Under the pieces are notes generated by a model, which saw only the letters and a list, made by a program, of their open reading frames with translations, ran no database searches and was not told where the DNA came from. DNA of 64,000 nt from Halogranum amylolyticum (GTDB lineage: Archaea; Halobacteriota; Halobacteria; Halobacteriales; Haloferacaceae): NCBI RefSeq assembly GCF_900110465.1, contig NZ_FODV01000003.1, positions 62,001 through 126,000 of the forward strand, given 5' to 3'. The translations under genes were made by a program, and so were the position numbers. Below are positions 1-8,998 of the stretch, piece by piece (the stretch's first letter is position 1; each line of letters opens with the position of its first letter).

Positions 1-1782
1 GTCGCGAACCTCGTTGTGCAGGAGGACGCTGACGGGGAGCGTCGGCGCGCCGTCGACGAGGTTCTCGAGCAGGACGAGGCGTTCGCGGGCACGGGACATG
101 CCGACGTAGAAGACGCGTCGCTCGTTGTCCGTCAGGATGGGGACGGGGTTCGTCGTCTTGGTGAACTCCTCGACGCCCTCGACGTCCTCGTCGTCGACGA
201 TGGCGGCCATCTGCTCGACGACCTTCTCGGTGAGGTCGGTCGCCACGAACACGTGGTCGGCCTCGCGACCCTTCGCGGAGTGGATGGTGCCGATGCGGAC
301 GCGGTTGGGGTCCATCTCCTTGTAGTCGCCCGCGAAGTAGGCCTTGATCGTCTTGCGCTGGAAACTCGTCACCTTCCGCACCATGTCCGACGCCGAGTTG
401 CCGTCGGGCATGAACGGCGCGAAGTTCTTCACGTCTTCGGGTGCGATCTCGATCTCGGCGAGGTCGTCGGTGTCGGCGGCCTCCTCGCGGTCGTCGATGA
501 GGTCGTAGAGGTCGTCGCGGTCGTTCGACCCGAACGCAGAGTCCTGCAGCATACCGGCGAGACGGCGGGCCTGCAGCCCCGTCACGTGCTCGCCGCGTTC
601 CATCCGTTCGACGGCGCGGACGTACTGCGTGAGGCGGTCGGTCCACATCCGCTGGTCGGTGAGCACCTTGAACGGCATCCCCTCGCCGATGTATTCGTCG
701 ATGAACTGGAACATCTGGTAGCGCGCCCGGAACAGCACCATGATGCTCCCGTCGTCCTGCTGGACGGTGTAGCGGACGTTGCGGACGAGGTCCAGCATCG
801 ACGGGCTGTTGACGCCCTCGACGGCGCCGCCCTCCTTGCGCGGTTTGAGGTCCTTCTCCTGTCGTTTCTCGATGTGGCGGATCTCCCGGTTGACGACGTT
901 GAGCACGTTCGACGGCAGCCGGTAGGAGTTCGGGAGGACGACGTCCTCCTGTCGCTCGGTGTCCAAGAGGAGGTTGGGGTCCGCACCCTGCCACGCGTAG
1001 ACGACCTGGTCGTCGTCACCGGCGATGAGGACGCGCTCCATGTGGGGCTTCCACTCCTCGTAGACGTCGTACTGCAGCGAGGTGATGTCCTGGAACTCGT
1101 CGATGACGAGATAGTCGACGTTCGGCAGCAGCGAGCGCTGTTTCACGCGGACGAGCATGTCGGCGAACCCGACGAGGTCGTTCTCGCCCTTGTAGGCGCG
1201 CCAGCCACGGATGGCCTCGGGGATGTCGAGGCGATCGTCCGAACTCGGCCACGTCGGGGTGTACTTGTTGCCCTCCTGGGCGTTGGGGTCGATCTCCGGC
1301 GGGAGACGGACCTCCTCGACGTTCCACTGGAACGGGACGTCGTACCAGTCGGCGACGTCGCGACGGGTGCGCTGGAGCCACTGGCTCGTCGCGATGATCT
1401 TGTTGCCGAGCGTGGTCGAACGGGCTGTTCGACGACCAGCACCGCCGTACTCGTCTTCGTACTCGATGCCGAAGTCCTCACAGAACTCCTTCTTGTGCTT
1501 CTCGCCGACGACGTCCCCTCGCGAGAGGTTGAGCAGCTCGTAGGCCTTCGCGTGCATCGTACAGACGTTCCCCTGCAGCGCCCGGGGGGAGACGTCGAGT
1601 CGCTCTGCGAGTCGTTCGCGGACCTCCGCGGCCGCGGCGCGCGTGTAGGAGACGACGAGGATGTCACGGAAGTCGACGCCGTCCTGTTCGATGATCTCCT
1701 CGACGCGGTCGAGGAGCGCAGTCGTTTTCCCGCTCCCCGGACCGCCGAACAGCCGGGTGATGTGGGAGTCCGAATCGCTCAT
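1..1782 (-). CDS. UvrD/PcrA-like superfamily 1 DNA helicase (3' end outside window)
   Basis: This is an ATP-dependent DNA helicase of the UvrD/Rep type, expected to unwind DNA in repair or recombination. The start codon at 1782 opens a frame whose residues 13-21 form the Walker A loop GGPGSGKTT. A Walker B/motif II reading IDEFQD follows near residue 230, then a motif III-like GDDDQVVYAWQG. Near the left edge the late motifs IGTIHSAKGREADHVF and YVGMSRARERL are visible. The frame is open to base 1 with 594 codons read and no stop, so only the extreme C-terminus is missing. The gene is divergent from the zinc-ribbon genes beside it. The helicase class is certain; its exact role (UvrD, Rep or another) is inferred. 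Confidence 0.93.
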   Translation of the reverse strand, partial: MSDSDSHITRLFGGPGSGKTTALLDRVEEIIEQDGVDFRDILVVSYTRAAAAEVRERLAERLDVSPRALQGNVCTMHAKAYELLNLSRGDVVGEKHKKEFCEDFGIEYEDEYGGAGRRTARSTTLGNKIIATSQWLQRTRRDVADWYDVPFQWNVEEVRLPPEIDPNAQEGNKYTPTWPSSDDRLDIPEAIRGWRAYKGENDLVGFADMLVRVKQRSLLPNVDYLVIDEFQDITSLQYDVYEEWKPHMERVLIAGDDDQVVYAWQGADPNLLLDTERQEDVVLPNSYRLPSNVLNVVNREIRHIEKRQEKDLKPRKEGGAVEGVNSPSMLDLVRNVRYTVQQDDGSIMVLFRARYQMFQFIDEYIGEGMPFKVLTDQRMWTDRLTQYVRAVERMERGEHVTGLQARRLAGMLQDSAFGSNDRDDLYDLIDDREEAADTDDLAEIEIAPEDVKNFAPFMPDGNSASDMVRKVTSFQRKTIKAYFAGDYKEMDPNRVRIGTIHSAKGREADHVFVATDLTEKVVEQMAAIVDDEDVEGVEEFTKTTNPVPILTDNERRVFYVGMSRARERLVLLENLVDGAPTLPVSVLLHNEVRD

Positions 1783-1890
1783 TATCCACGCTCACGCCCT
1801 GCCGCGTGATAAAAAGCGTGGCTTGCGCTCGGCGGTGTCAGTCGAGCGGAGAGACCGAAAGAAACGATGATTGGAGGGCAGTGCGACGGA

Positions 1891-2049
1891 CTACGTTCGT
1901 CTGGTCGAGCGGGCCTCTCGAATCGACCCGCCGTCACGGATCATGTCCTCACAGTGCGGACAGACGCGAGGTTTGTCGAGCCCGTCCGGAGCGAAGACGC
2001 GGACGTAATCCACAGTGACGAAGGAACCGCAGTTCTGGCATTCGGGCAT
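1891..2049 (-). CDS. 52-residue zinc-ribbon microprotein (DUF7563-like)
   Basis: This very short gene encodes a protein with two CxxC knuckles, CQNC at residues 4-7 and CPHC at residues 30-33, which would bind one zinc ion. It begins MPECQNCGSF and ends with an arginine-rich tail. It resembles the haloarchaeal family I recall as DUF7563; that name is from memory. The function is unknown. Such single-zinc-ribbon microproteins are common in Halobacteria and are usually thought to bind nucleic acid or protein. It lies between the helicase and another zinc microprotein. Confidence 0.8.
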   Translation of the reverse strand: MPECQNCGSFVTVDYVRVFAPDGLDKPRVCPHCEDMIRDGGSIREARSTRRT

Positions 2050-2129
2050 TTCTTTCTCCGGTAGAGTGTGGAAAACTGGTTCCTATAGTTCTACCGAAAC
2101 GTTCGGAGAAAACCGTGAACGAACGGGGC

Positions 2130-2312
2130 TCAGGCGTCTGGATACCAGCCGCAGACCGAGCACTCTGTCGCGGCGTCGTCGTGGAGGCCGCCACAGTCGG
2201 GACACTGTTTCTTGTTGTACGACTGCTCCCATCGCTGGGGCTCCGGCTCGTGTCCACGGTCGGTGAGGAACTGGTCGAACAGTTTGTCGGTGTCGCTCGG
2301 TGCTGAGGCCAT
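2130..2312 (-). CDS. 60-residue zinc-finger microprotein (HVO_0416-like)
   Basis: The product starts MASAPSDTDKLFDQFL and carries CPDCGGLHDD followed by CSVCGW, that is two CxxC pairs spaced for one zinc site at the C-terminus. A longer frame reaches upstream, but the ATG at 2312 matches the family's usual length of about 60 residues and avoids an unlikely Cys/Met-rich extension. It is like a Haloferax zinc-finger protein I recall as HVO_0416. The function is unknown. It may share a regulatory region with the flavin-binding protein that starts at 2461 in the other direction. Confidence 0.82.
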   Translation of the reverse strand: MASAPSDTDKLFDQFLTDRGHEPEPQRWEQSYNKKQCPDCGGLHDDAATECSVCGWYPDA

Positions 2313-2460
2313 ACAAGTCATGGTATGGCATACCACTATTTCAATGTGGTGGCTCAACAGGCCGAACAGTCACCTCAGACGCTCTCTACGTGTATGTAGT
2401 GTGTTAACAATCATTATCGTAATAGGGGACGACGACCTACGAGACACTGGTGGAGGAGTC

Positions 2461-2904
2461 ATGCGACACATCGAGTATACGTACACCGAAGGGATGGGAG
2501 ACGAAGAGTTGGCCGAACGCCTTCGCGCCCGAGAGATGGGCGTGCTCTCGTTGGTAGACGGCGACGATGCGTTCGGGTTCCCGGTCGCGCACCACTACGA
2601 CGGTGAACGGCTGTATCTCCGACTCTGCGAGCGACCGGGTCGGGGGAAGTCTGACGTCGTCGAGGCGACGGGCCGAGCGAGCTTCGTCATCACGGGTGGC
2701 GAGGCGAACGAGGAGGCGTGGAGCGTCGTCGTCCACGGCCCGCTCGTCGCCGTCGACGACGTCACCGACGAGACGCTCAACGAGTGGTTCGCCCCGGTCC
2801 GCCTGTTCGACGAACCGGTCGAGGACGTCGTCCCGGTCGTCTATCGGATGGAGATACGGGATGTCGGCGGGCGACGGTCCTGTGGCCCGATCAATCTCGG
2901 CTGA
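2461..2904 (+). CDS. Pyridoxamine 5'-phosphate oxidase-family flavin-binding protein
   Basis: This 147-residue protein has the pattern of the small PPOX split-barrel fold. It opens with a short helix (DEELAERLRAREMGVLSL), followed by GFPVAHHYDGERLYLR and then SVVVHGPLVAVDD. These proteins bind FMN or F420 as homodimers and act as flavin reductases, or in haloarchaea often as poorly defined nitroimidazole-resistance-like (NimA-type) proteins. The ATG at 2461 is preceded by an AT-rich stretch (ttaacaatcattatcg) that serves as promoter. The family is clear; the substrate is not known. Confidence 0.82.
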   Translation: MRHIEYTYTEGMGDEELAERLRAREMGVLSLVDGDDAFGFPVAHHYDGERLYLRLCERPGRGKSDVVEATGRASFVITGGEANEEAWSVVVHGPLVAVDDVTDETLNEWFAPVRLFDEPVEDVVPVVYRMEIRDVGGRRSCGPINLG

Positions 2905-2919
2905 CCGCCGGACTCGGAG

Positions 2920-4455
2920 TCAGGCCGAGTCGACCGACTCGAGGTCGTAGAGCGCGCCGTACTTCTCGGTGACGTAGTCGAGGAAGTAGTCGGCCGTGAA
3001 CTCCTCGCCGGTCGCCTGCGTCACCAGCTCGTTGGTCTCGTAGCGCTGGCCGTGGCGGTGGACGTTCTCGGTCAGCCACTCGTGGAGCGCCTCGAAGTCG
3101 CCCTCGCTGATCTGTGCATCGAGGTCGCCGATCTCCGCCTCGGCGGCGGCGTAGAGCTGAGCGGCCATCACGCTACCGAGCGAGTAGGTCGGGAAGTAGC
3201 CGAAGTTGCCGTAGCTCCAGTGGATGTCCTGCAGACAGCCCTCGGTGTCGGTCTCCGGGCGGATGCCGAGATACTCCTCGTACTTGTCGTTCCACGTCTC
3301 GGGGACGTCTTCGACGTCGAGATCGCCGGAGACGAGCTCGCGCTCGATCTCGAAGCGGATGACGATGTGGAGGTGGTAGGTCAACTCGTCGGCCTCGACG
3401 CGGATGAGGTTGTCCTCGTAGACCTGGTTGGCCGCCTCGTAGGCGTCCTCGACGGACACGCCCTCCGTCTCCGGGAAGTGGTCGGTGAACGTCGGCAGGA
3501 ACAGCTCCCAGAAGGCCCGCGAGCGACCGACGTGGTTCTCCCAGAGCCGCGACTGCGACTCGTGAACCGAGAGGTCCCGCGACTGGCCGAGCGGCGTCCC
3601 GTAGTGTTCGTCAGGGAGGCCGAGCGTGTAGGTGGCGTGACCGAACTCGTGAACTGTCGATAACAGCGCGCCGAGCGGGTCGGACTCGTCGAACCGGGTC
3701 GTCACGCGGGCGTCGAACGTCGTCCCCGTCGAGAACGGATGCGGGGCGACGTCGAGGCGGCCGCGTTCCCACGGGTAGCCGAGCGTGTCGAGTGCGTCGC
3801 GGACGAGTTCGTCCTGTTCCTCCTCGGGGAAGGTTCCCTCGAAGGCGTCGACGGCGAGGTCGACGTCGCTCTCACGGATCTCGTCGATCATCGGGACGAG
3901 CGTCTCCTTGACTTCCTCGAGAATCTCCTCGGCCTGCGAGAGCGGGAGACACGGTTCGAAGTCCTCGAACAGCACCTCGTAGGGGTCGCGGTCGGGATCA
4001 ATATGCTCGGCGTACTGCTGTTTCAGGTCGACCAACTTCTCGAGTGTGGGTGCGAACTTCGAGAAGTCGTCCTCGGCTTTCGCCTCCTTCCACGCCGGCA
4101 GCGCCTCCGAGGAAGTGGCGGAGATCTCTTCGACGAGGTCGGTCGGGACGCGGACCTCCCGCTCGTACTCGCGGCGAACCTCACGGACGACGGCGGTCTG
4201 CTCGTCGTCGAGGTCGCTCTCCTCGAGTTCGTCGAGCAGGTCGCCGATCTCGTCGTCGACGAGCAGGTCGTGCGAGACCGCAGAGAGCGCCGAGAGCTGT
4301 TTCGAGCGGGCGGGCGTCCCCTCGTCGGGCATCATCACCTGCTGGTCCCACGAGAGGACGCCGGCGGCGTTCTGGACGTTCGAGATGCGCTGGATCTTCT
4401 CCAAGAGCGTCTGGTAGGCGTCGGGAGCTTCTGCAGTGGAGGCCTCTGTCGACAT
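2920..4455 (-). CDS. Thermostable carboxypeptidase, M32 family
   Basis: This is a zinc or cobalt metallocarboxypeptidase of the Taq/Pfu M32 family, removing C-terminal residues from peptides in the cytoplasm. The 511-residue length is normal for the family (about 500). The metal-binding motif HEFGH is at residues 269-273. The family-specific HESQSR, which supplies the third ligand, starts at residue 298. The protein is almost entirely helical in character, with no signal peptide. It ends 16 bases from the convergent PPOX-type gene. It is complete and shows no oddities. Confidence 0.95.
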   Translation of the reverse strand: MSTEASTAEAPDAYQTLLEKIQRISNVQNAAGVLSWDQQVMMPDEGTPARSKQLSALSAVSHDLLVDDEIGDLLDELEESDLDDEQTAVVREVRREYEREVRVPTDLVEEISATSSEALPAWKEAKAEDDFSKFAPTLEKLVDLKQQYAEHIDPDRDPYEVLFEDFEPCLPLSQAEEILEEVKETLVPMIDEIRESDVDLAVDAFEGTFPEEEQDELVRDALDTLGYPWERGRLDVAPHPFSTGTTFDARVTTRFDESDPLGALLSTVHEFGHATYTLGLPDEHYGTPLGQSRDLSVHESQSRLWENHVGRSRAFWELFLPTFTDHFPETEGVSVEDAYEAANQVYEDNLIRVEADELTYHLHIVIRFEIERELVSGDLDVEDVPETWNDKYEEYLGIRPETDTEGCLQDIHWSYGNFGYFPTYSLGSVMAAQLYAAAEAEIGDLDAQISEGDFEALHEWLTENVHRHGQRYETNELVTQATGEEFTADYFLDYVTEKYGALYDLESVDSA

Positions 4456-4524
4456 ACCCTCACGGTCGACCCCTCAGGTTATCAAGGCCGTGCTTTCGGA
4501 ACTGACCGTCGACGAACCGGCCCC

Positions 4525-5649
4525 TCAGGCGACCTCGTCGCGGCCGACGCGCTCGGCGGCGTTCCGGTAGATGCGGTAGCAGCGCTCCAGCACGTCGACG
4601 CCGACGCTCTCGGTTTCGGTGTGGGCCTCGCCCGGTTCGGAGGCGCCGCAGACGACGCAGGTCGTCCCGGCCTGCGAGAGCCACCCGGCGTCCGTGGCGT
4701 GCGGTTTCGTCGTCAGTTTCGGGTCGCCGTCCTGCGCGTCGCGGGCGGCCGCGAGCACCGTGTCGGCGAACGTCCCGTCGTCGCACTTCATCGGCGGGAG
4801 GTCCTGGTCGACGGTCCACTCGACGCCCTCGATCTCCTCGACCGCCTCCAGTGTGACGCGTTCGCCGGGGACGGTCCGCTCGTCGACGGTCACCTCACAG
4901 CGGTCGGGGACGACGTTCCACGCCGACCCGCCGTCGATCCCGGTGACTGCGACGCTCCCGCGGAGTCGCTCGCCGAACACCTCCGCCTCGGGGAACGCCA
5001 TCTCGCGGACGAGGTCGACTGCGTCGCAGCCGCGGTAGACGGCGTTTTCACCCGACTCGGGGACGCTCGCGTGCGTCGACTCGCCGTGGGCGACGACGGT
5101 GCTCCCGCGACGCCCCTTGTGAGCGACGACGACGTCCGTCACGTCGTCGCCGGAGTAGTTCGTCGACCCTTCGCCGACGAGCGCGTAGTCCGGAGCGAAC
5201 CCGTCGTCGATGGCCGCACGTGCGCCGACGCCGCCGATCTCCTCGCCGACGAAACTCGCGAACACGAGCTCGCAGGCCGGGTCGGCGTCGCGGAACGCAC
5301 ACATCGCGGCCGCGACGGAGCCTTTCATGTCCGCCGTCCCGCGGCCGTAGAGTCGCCCCCCGCGCTCCGTGACGACGTACTCTCCCGCGTCGTCGACCTG
5401 ACGGTCCGCGGGCGGGACGACGTCGTGGTGGCCGACGAGCGCCAAGGAGGCGTCGGCCTGCCCTGCGGAGTCCGAGGACGCCGCAGGGCAGGCTGCTCTC
5501 CGAGCGACGACGTTGCCCGCCTCGTCTCGCCGGACGACAGCGTCGGTCTCCCGGCGGAGCCACGTCTCGATGGCGTCGCCAGCGGCGGTTTCGTCTTCGT
5601 GACTGGCGAGTGCGACGAGTTCGCGGGTCAGATCGACGACCTCGGACAT
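4525..5649 (-). CDS. M20 family metallopeptidase/deacylase (ArgE/DapE-like)
   Basis: This is a two-metal amidohydrolase of the ArgE/DapE/succinyl-diaminopimelate class. GHHDVVPP is at residues 73-80, GRGTADMKG near residue 110 and GEEIGG near residue 145; the last two hold the bridging Asp and catalytic Glu. The ATG at 5649 is preferred over a GTG at 5691, because the extra 14 residues are not conserved-looking and a TTAAT box lies between. The substrate cannot be fixed from sequence; acyl-amino acids are typical. Residues 53-65 are encoded by a near-perfect palindrome that looks like an in-frame insertion in a surface loop just before the metal site. Confidence 0.88.
   Translation of the reverse strand: MSEVVDLTRELVALASHEDETAAGDAIETWLRRETDAVVRRDEAGNVVARRAACPAASSDSAGQADASLALVGHHDVVPPADRQVDDAGEYVVTERGGRLYGRGTADMKGSVAAAMCAFRDADPACELVFASFVGEEIGGVGARAAIDDGFAPDYALVGEGSTNYSGDDVTDVVVAHKGRRGSTVVAHGESTHASVPESGENAVYRGCDAVDLVREMAFPEAEVFGERLRGSVAVTGIDGGSAWNVVPDRCEVTVDERTVPGERVTLEAVEEIEGVEWTVDQDLPPMKCDDGTFADTVLAAARDAQDGDPKLTTKPHATDAGWLSQAGTTCVVCGASEPGEAHTETESVGVDVLERCYRIYRNAAERVGRDEVA
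5456..5493. repeat. 13-bp inverted repeat inside the M20 deacylase gene
   Basis: The arms gcctgccctgcgg (5456-5468) and ccgcagggcaggc (5481-5493) pair perfectly around a 12-base loop. The element is read through in frame as Ala-Cys-Pro-Ala and so on, between the conserved beta strand GNVVAR and the metal-binding strand. Such a perfect palindrome is not needed for coding and suggests an inserted mobile palindrome. Confidence 0.85.
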
Positions 5650-5723
5650 GGTTCGAGGGTCGCCCGCGTCCGTCTTAATGGGTCGGTCCACGGCGGAACG
5701 AACCGGACACCTGGACTGACAGA

Positions 5724-5733
5724 TATTTTTATA
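5724..5733 (+). promoter_or_regulatory. TATA-like box of the histidine kinase gene
   Basis: The run tatttttata lies about 20 bases before the ATG at 5748 and overlaps a second in-frame ATG at 5733. A TATA box is not transcribed from its own site, so 5748 is the better start. Confidence 0.55.
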
Positions 5734-5747
5734 TGATTACGTTACAT

Positions 5748-6920
5748 ATGCCAGACGTGACGACACGGAGAGACGAGCCGGCGTACGAGAGCCTCTCCGA
5801 GCACGTGCTCGAGCAGGTGCTGGAGACGAGTCCGATCGGCATCGTCGTCGCGGACCGTTCCGGGACGGTCACGCTCGCCAACGAGCGCACCGCCGCGGTG
5901 TTCGACAGCGAGACCGAGACGATCGTCGGCCAGAACGTCTTCGCACCGGAGTGGGACCCGACCGACGTCGACGGCGAGCCGATCCCCGCCGAAGAGAACC
6001 CGTTCTCGCTGGCCTTCGACGGCGAGACGACTTACGGGCGGCGGCTCACGGTCGCGCTCCCCGACGGCGAACGGGCCGTCCTACGTCTCAACACGGCACC
6101 GATCCGCGACGGCGGCGGCGAGATCGTCTACGCGGTCGCCACGGTCGAAGACGTCACCGAGATCGACAGACGGCAGCGCGAGCTCGCCGCGAAGAACCGG
6201 CAGTTGGAGTCGCTCGCGAGCGTCCTCTCACACGACCTGCGGAACCCGTTGGCCGTCGCACGAGGCTACACCGACCTCGCACACGAGACGGGCGATCTGT
6301 CGTTGCTCGCGAAGGTCGACGCCGCCCACGTCCGGATGGAGGAACTCGTCGACAGTCTCCTGCTTCTCGCCCGACGCGGCCACGCCATCGGTCCGAAGGA
6401 GCCGGTCGCGCTCGTCACCGCGGCGTACGCGGCCTGGCAGTCGGTCGAGACGGGCGACGCGATGTTCGACGTCGGCACCGACCTCGAGACCGTCGTCGCC
6501 GACCGCGTCCGCCTCCAGCAGCTGTTCGAGAACCTCTTTCGAAACAGTGTCGAGCACGGGGCTCGACCCGCCTCCGGTCGCTCCGCTTCCGGAGACAGCG
6601 TGAAGCGAAGCTTCACGAGCAGTCGGACGAGGTCCGACGACAGTGTGGAGCACGGCGGCGACCGCGTCACCGTCACCGTCCGCCAGTTCGAGACCGGCGA
6701 GGGGTTCTCCGTCGAGGACGACGGTCCGGGGATTCCGGGTCTCGTCGAGCCGACGCCGCTCGGCGAGTATCTCGACCGGACGGACACGGTAGAGGGGTTG
6801 GGGATGAAGATCGTCAACGCCATCGCCGAAGGTCACGACTGGCGAGCGACGGTGGGACCGGGTCGAGCCGGCGGCCTCCGGTTCGAGTTCGACGTCGGCA
6901 CCGCTCCTGAAGAAGAATAA
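5748..6920 (+). CDS. PAS-domain sensor histidine kinase
   Basis: This is a soluble two-component sensor kinase with no membrane segment, of about 390 residues. A PAS domain covers about residues 20-138 (SPIGIVVADRSGTVTLANE at its start). The phospho-acceptor H-box SHDLRNPL has His at 162. The N-box NLFRNSVEHG is at 262-271, followed by G1 (DDGPGIP) and G2 (GLGMKIV). The N-box motif SVEHG recurs about 32 residues later (DSVEHGG, about 298-304) and the intervening segment is low-complexity, which is an inserted element. No response regulator is adjacent, as is usual in haloarchaea, so the signal and partner are unknown. Confidence 0.92.
   Translation: MPDVTTRRDEPAYESLSEHVLEQVLETSPIGIVVADRSGTVTLANERTAAVFDSETETIVGQNVFAPEWDPTDVDGEPIPAEENPFSLAFDGETTYGRRLTVALPDGERAVLRLNTAPIRDGGGEIVYAVATVEDVTEIDRRQRELAAKNRQLESLASVLSHDLRNPLAVARGYTDLAHETGDLSLLAKVDAAHVRMEELVDSLLLLARRGHAIGPKEPVALVTAAYAAWQSVETGDAMFDVGTDLETVVADRVRLQQLFENLFRNSVEHGARPASGRSASGDSVKRSFTSSRTRSDDSVEHGGDRVTVTVRQFETGEGFSVEDDGPGIPGLVEPTPLGEYLDRTDTVEGLGMKIVNAIAEGHDWRATVGPGRAGGLRFEFDVGTAPEEE
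6544..6655 (+). repeat. Direct repeat flanking a hairpin-rich insertion in the kinase N-box
   Basis: A 16-base sequence (acagtgtcgagcacgg) at 6544-6559 recurs with one mismatch at 6640-6655, a period of 96 bases or 32 codons. Between the copies lie three hairpins: ctccgg/ccggag (6572-6594), gtgaagc/gcttcac around gaa (6600-6616) and gtcggac/gtccgac around gag (6622-6638). The frame is kept throughout. Confidence 0.88.
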
Positions 6921-6977
6921 TCCTGCGGCCCTCGTCCAGTATATACCCTTATCAACGCGCCGACCCAACCAGGGGAC

Positions 6978-8858
6978 ATGAACGTAGTGCCGGACACGAG
7001 CGCGGTCATCGACGGCCGCGTGTCCGAGCGGATCGACTCGGGAGCGTACGAGGGCGCGACCGTCCTCGTCCCCGAGGCGGTCGTCGGCGAACTCGAATCG
7101 CAGGCCAACGCCGGTCACGATAGCGGCTGGGAGGGCCTCGAGGAGCTCCAGCGACTGACGAACTTCGCCGACGACGGGGCGATCACCGTCGAGTACGTCG
7201 GCCGCCGTCCGAGCAGCGGCGAACAGACGGCCGCCCACGAGGGCGACATCGACGCGCTCATCCGCGATCTCGCGGACGAACACGACGCCACGCTCCTGAC
7301 GAGCGACGGCGTCCAGGCGGAGGTCGCGAAGGCGAAGGGGCTCGACGTCGAGTACGTCGAACCCCGCGGCCGAGGGAAAGAGCATCTCGTCATCGAGGAG
7401 TTCTTCGACGACCAGACGATGAGCGTCCACCTGAAGGTGGGGACGAAGCCGAAAGCCAAACGCGGCGAACTCGCGGATATGCACTACGAGGCCATCAGCG
7501 AGGAGGTCTCGACCGAAGCCGATCTGAAAGAGTGGGCCCACGACATCGAGGAGAGCGCCCGCTCCAGCCCCGAGGGGTTCGTCGAACTGCAGGAGCCGGG
7601 GATGACCATCGTCCAGTTCCACGACTACCGGATCGCCGTCGCCCGTCCGCCCTTCGCGGACGCCCTCGAGATCACCGCCGTCCGCCCCATCGCGAAGACC
7701 GACATCGAGGACTACGAGTTCGCCGACGAACTCAAAGACCGACTCGCAGAGCGCCAGCGCGGCGTGCTCATCTCCGGCGCGCCGGGTGCCGGGAAGTCGA
7801 CGTTCGCACAGGCGGTCGCGGAGTTCCTCAACGACAGCGACTACGCGGTCAAGACGATGGAGAAGCCGCGTGACCTGCAGGTCGGCCCCGAGATCACCCA
7901 GTACACCGCCCTCGGCGGAGAGATGGCGAAGACAGCCGACTCGCTGCTCTTGGTCCGGCCAGACTACACCATCTACGACGAGGTGCGCAAGACCGACGAC
8001 TTCGGCGTCTTCGCCGACATGCGTCTGGCGGGCGTCGGGATGGTCGGCGTCGTCCACGCGACTCGCGCCATCGACGCGCTCCAGCGGCTGGTCGGCCGCG
8101 TCGAACTCGGGATGATCCCGCAGGTCGTCGACACCGTCGTCTTCATCGAGGCCGGTGAGATCCACACCGTCTACGACGTGACGACCGAGGTGAAGGTCCC
8201 CGCGGGGATGACTGCCGAGGACCTCGCCCGCCCGGTCATCCAGGTTCGGGACTTCGAGACGAAGAAACCCGCCTACGAGATCTACACCTTCAACCGGCAG
8301 GTCGTCACGGTGCCGCTCGACGAGGACGGCGACGAGAAAGAGGAGTCCGGCGTCGGCCGCATCGCCCGCCAGGAGATCGAACGCGAGATCCGCTCGATCG
8401 CCCGCGGCCACGTCGACGTCCAACTACAGGGACAGGACAAGGCCGTCGTCTACGTCGACGAGGACGACATCTCCTACGTCATCGGGAAAGGCGGCGGTCG
8501 CATCAACGACGTCGAGGAGCGTCTCGGCATCGACATCGACGTCCGCACCCACGAGGAGAACCCCAAGATGGGTGACAGCGCGGGCGGTCCGAGCACTGCC
8601 AGCGCCGGCGGCGCGGACGGCGGTAAACAGCTCCGCGAGGGCGAGGTCGTCACCCCCGAGATCACCTCGCGACACGTTGTCATCCGGATGGACGAACACG
8701 TCGGCGAGACGGTCGAGGTCCGCGCCGACGGCGATTACCTGTTCACGGCGACGGTCGGTCGCGGCGGCGACATCCAGGTGTCGCGCGGCAGCGCCATCGC
8801 CGACGAACTGGAGGACGCCATCGACCGGAAGAAACAGATCACGGTTGTCACCGCCTGA
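6978..8858 (+). CDS. PIN domain - ATPase - KH domain protein (PINc/VapC-family ATPase)
   Basis: This 626-residue three-module protein is widespread in archaea. Residues 1 to about 130 form a PIN nuclease-type domain, with the acidic start PDTSAVIDGR and a later DIDALIRDLA. A secretion-ATPase-like P-loop follows, GAPGAGKST at 267-275, with a later Asp-rich strand (YTIYDEVRKTDDF). Near residue 500 is a KH RNA-binding motif, VIGKGGGR, then a small C-terminal beta domain. The combination points to ATP-driven RNA processing or decay, but the in vivo substrate is not established. The gene stands alone, 57 bases after the kinase. Confidence 0.92.
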   Translation: MNVVPDTSAVIDGRVSERIDSGAYEGATVLVPEAVVGELESQANAGHDSGWEGLEELQRLTNFADDGAITVEYVGRRPSSGEQTAAHEGDIDALIRDLADEHDATLLTSDGVQAEVAKAKGLDVEYVEPRGRGKEHLVIEEFFDDQTMSVHLKVGTKPKAKRGELADMHYEAISEEVSTEADLKEWAHDIEESARSSPEGFVELQEPGMTIVQFHDYRIAVARPPFADALEITAVRPIAKTDIEDYEFADELKDRLAERQRGVLISGAPGAGKSTFAQAVAEFLNDSDYAVKTMEKPRDLQVGPEITQYTALGGEMAKTADSLLLVRPDYTIYDEVRKTDDFGVFADMRLAGVGMVGVVHATRAIDALQRLVGRVELGMIPQVVDTVVFIEAGEIHTVYDVTTEVKVPAGMTAEDLARPVIQVRDFETKKPAYEIYTFNRQVVTVPLDEDGDEKEESGVGRIARQEIEREIRSIARGHVDVQLQGQDKAVVYVDEDDISYVIGKGGGRINDVEERLGIDIDVRTHEENPKMGDSAGGPSTASAGGADGGKQLREGEVVTPEITSRHVVIRMDEHVGETVEVRADGDYLFTATVGRGGDIQVSRGSAIADELEDAIDRKKQITVVTA

Positions 8859-8998
8859 CGACGGTCGAATCGACGCTCGGATCTTCTCCGTTCTTCTTCT
8901 AGCGAGTAACGGAAGTTTTCGTACTCTTCAACGTCACAAGCTTCTCACCTGCTAAAATCTGCGTGCTGCATGTAGCGCGCTAGTCGGTCAGGACCAAT

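Noticed and set aside
16..1809. A 597-codon open frame on the plus strand opposite the helicase
   Set aside because: It is antisense to a clear helicase with all motifs, and its product is a low-complexity Val/Asp/Glu/Arg sequence typical of GC-rich shadow frames.
6228..8423. A 731-codon frame opposite the kinase and the PIN-ATPase-KH gene
   Set aside because: It spans two real genes on the other strand and has no recognisable domain; third-position GC bias keeps it open.
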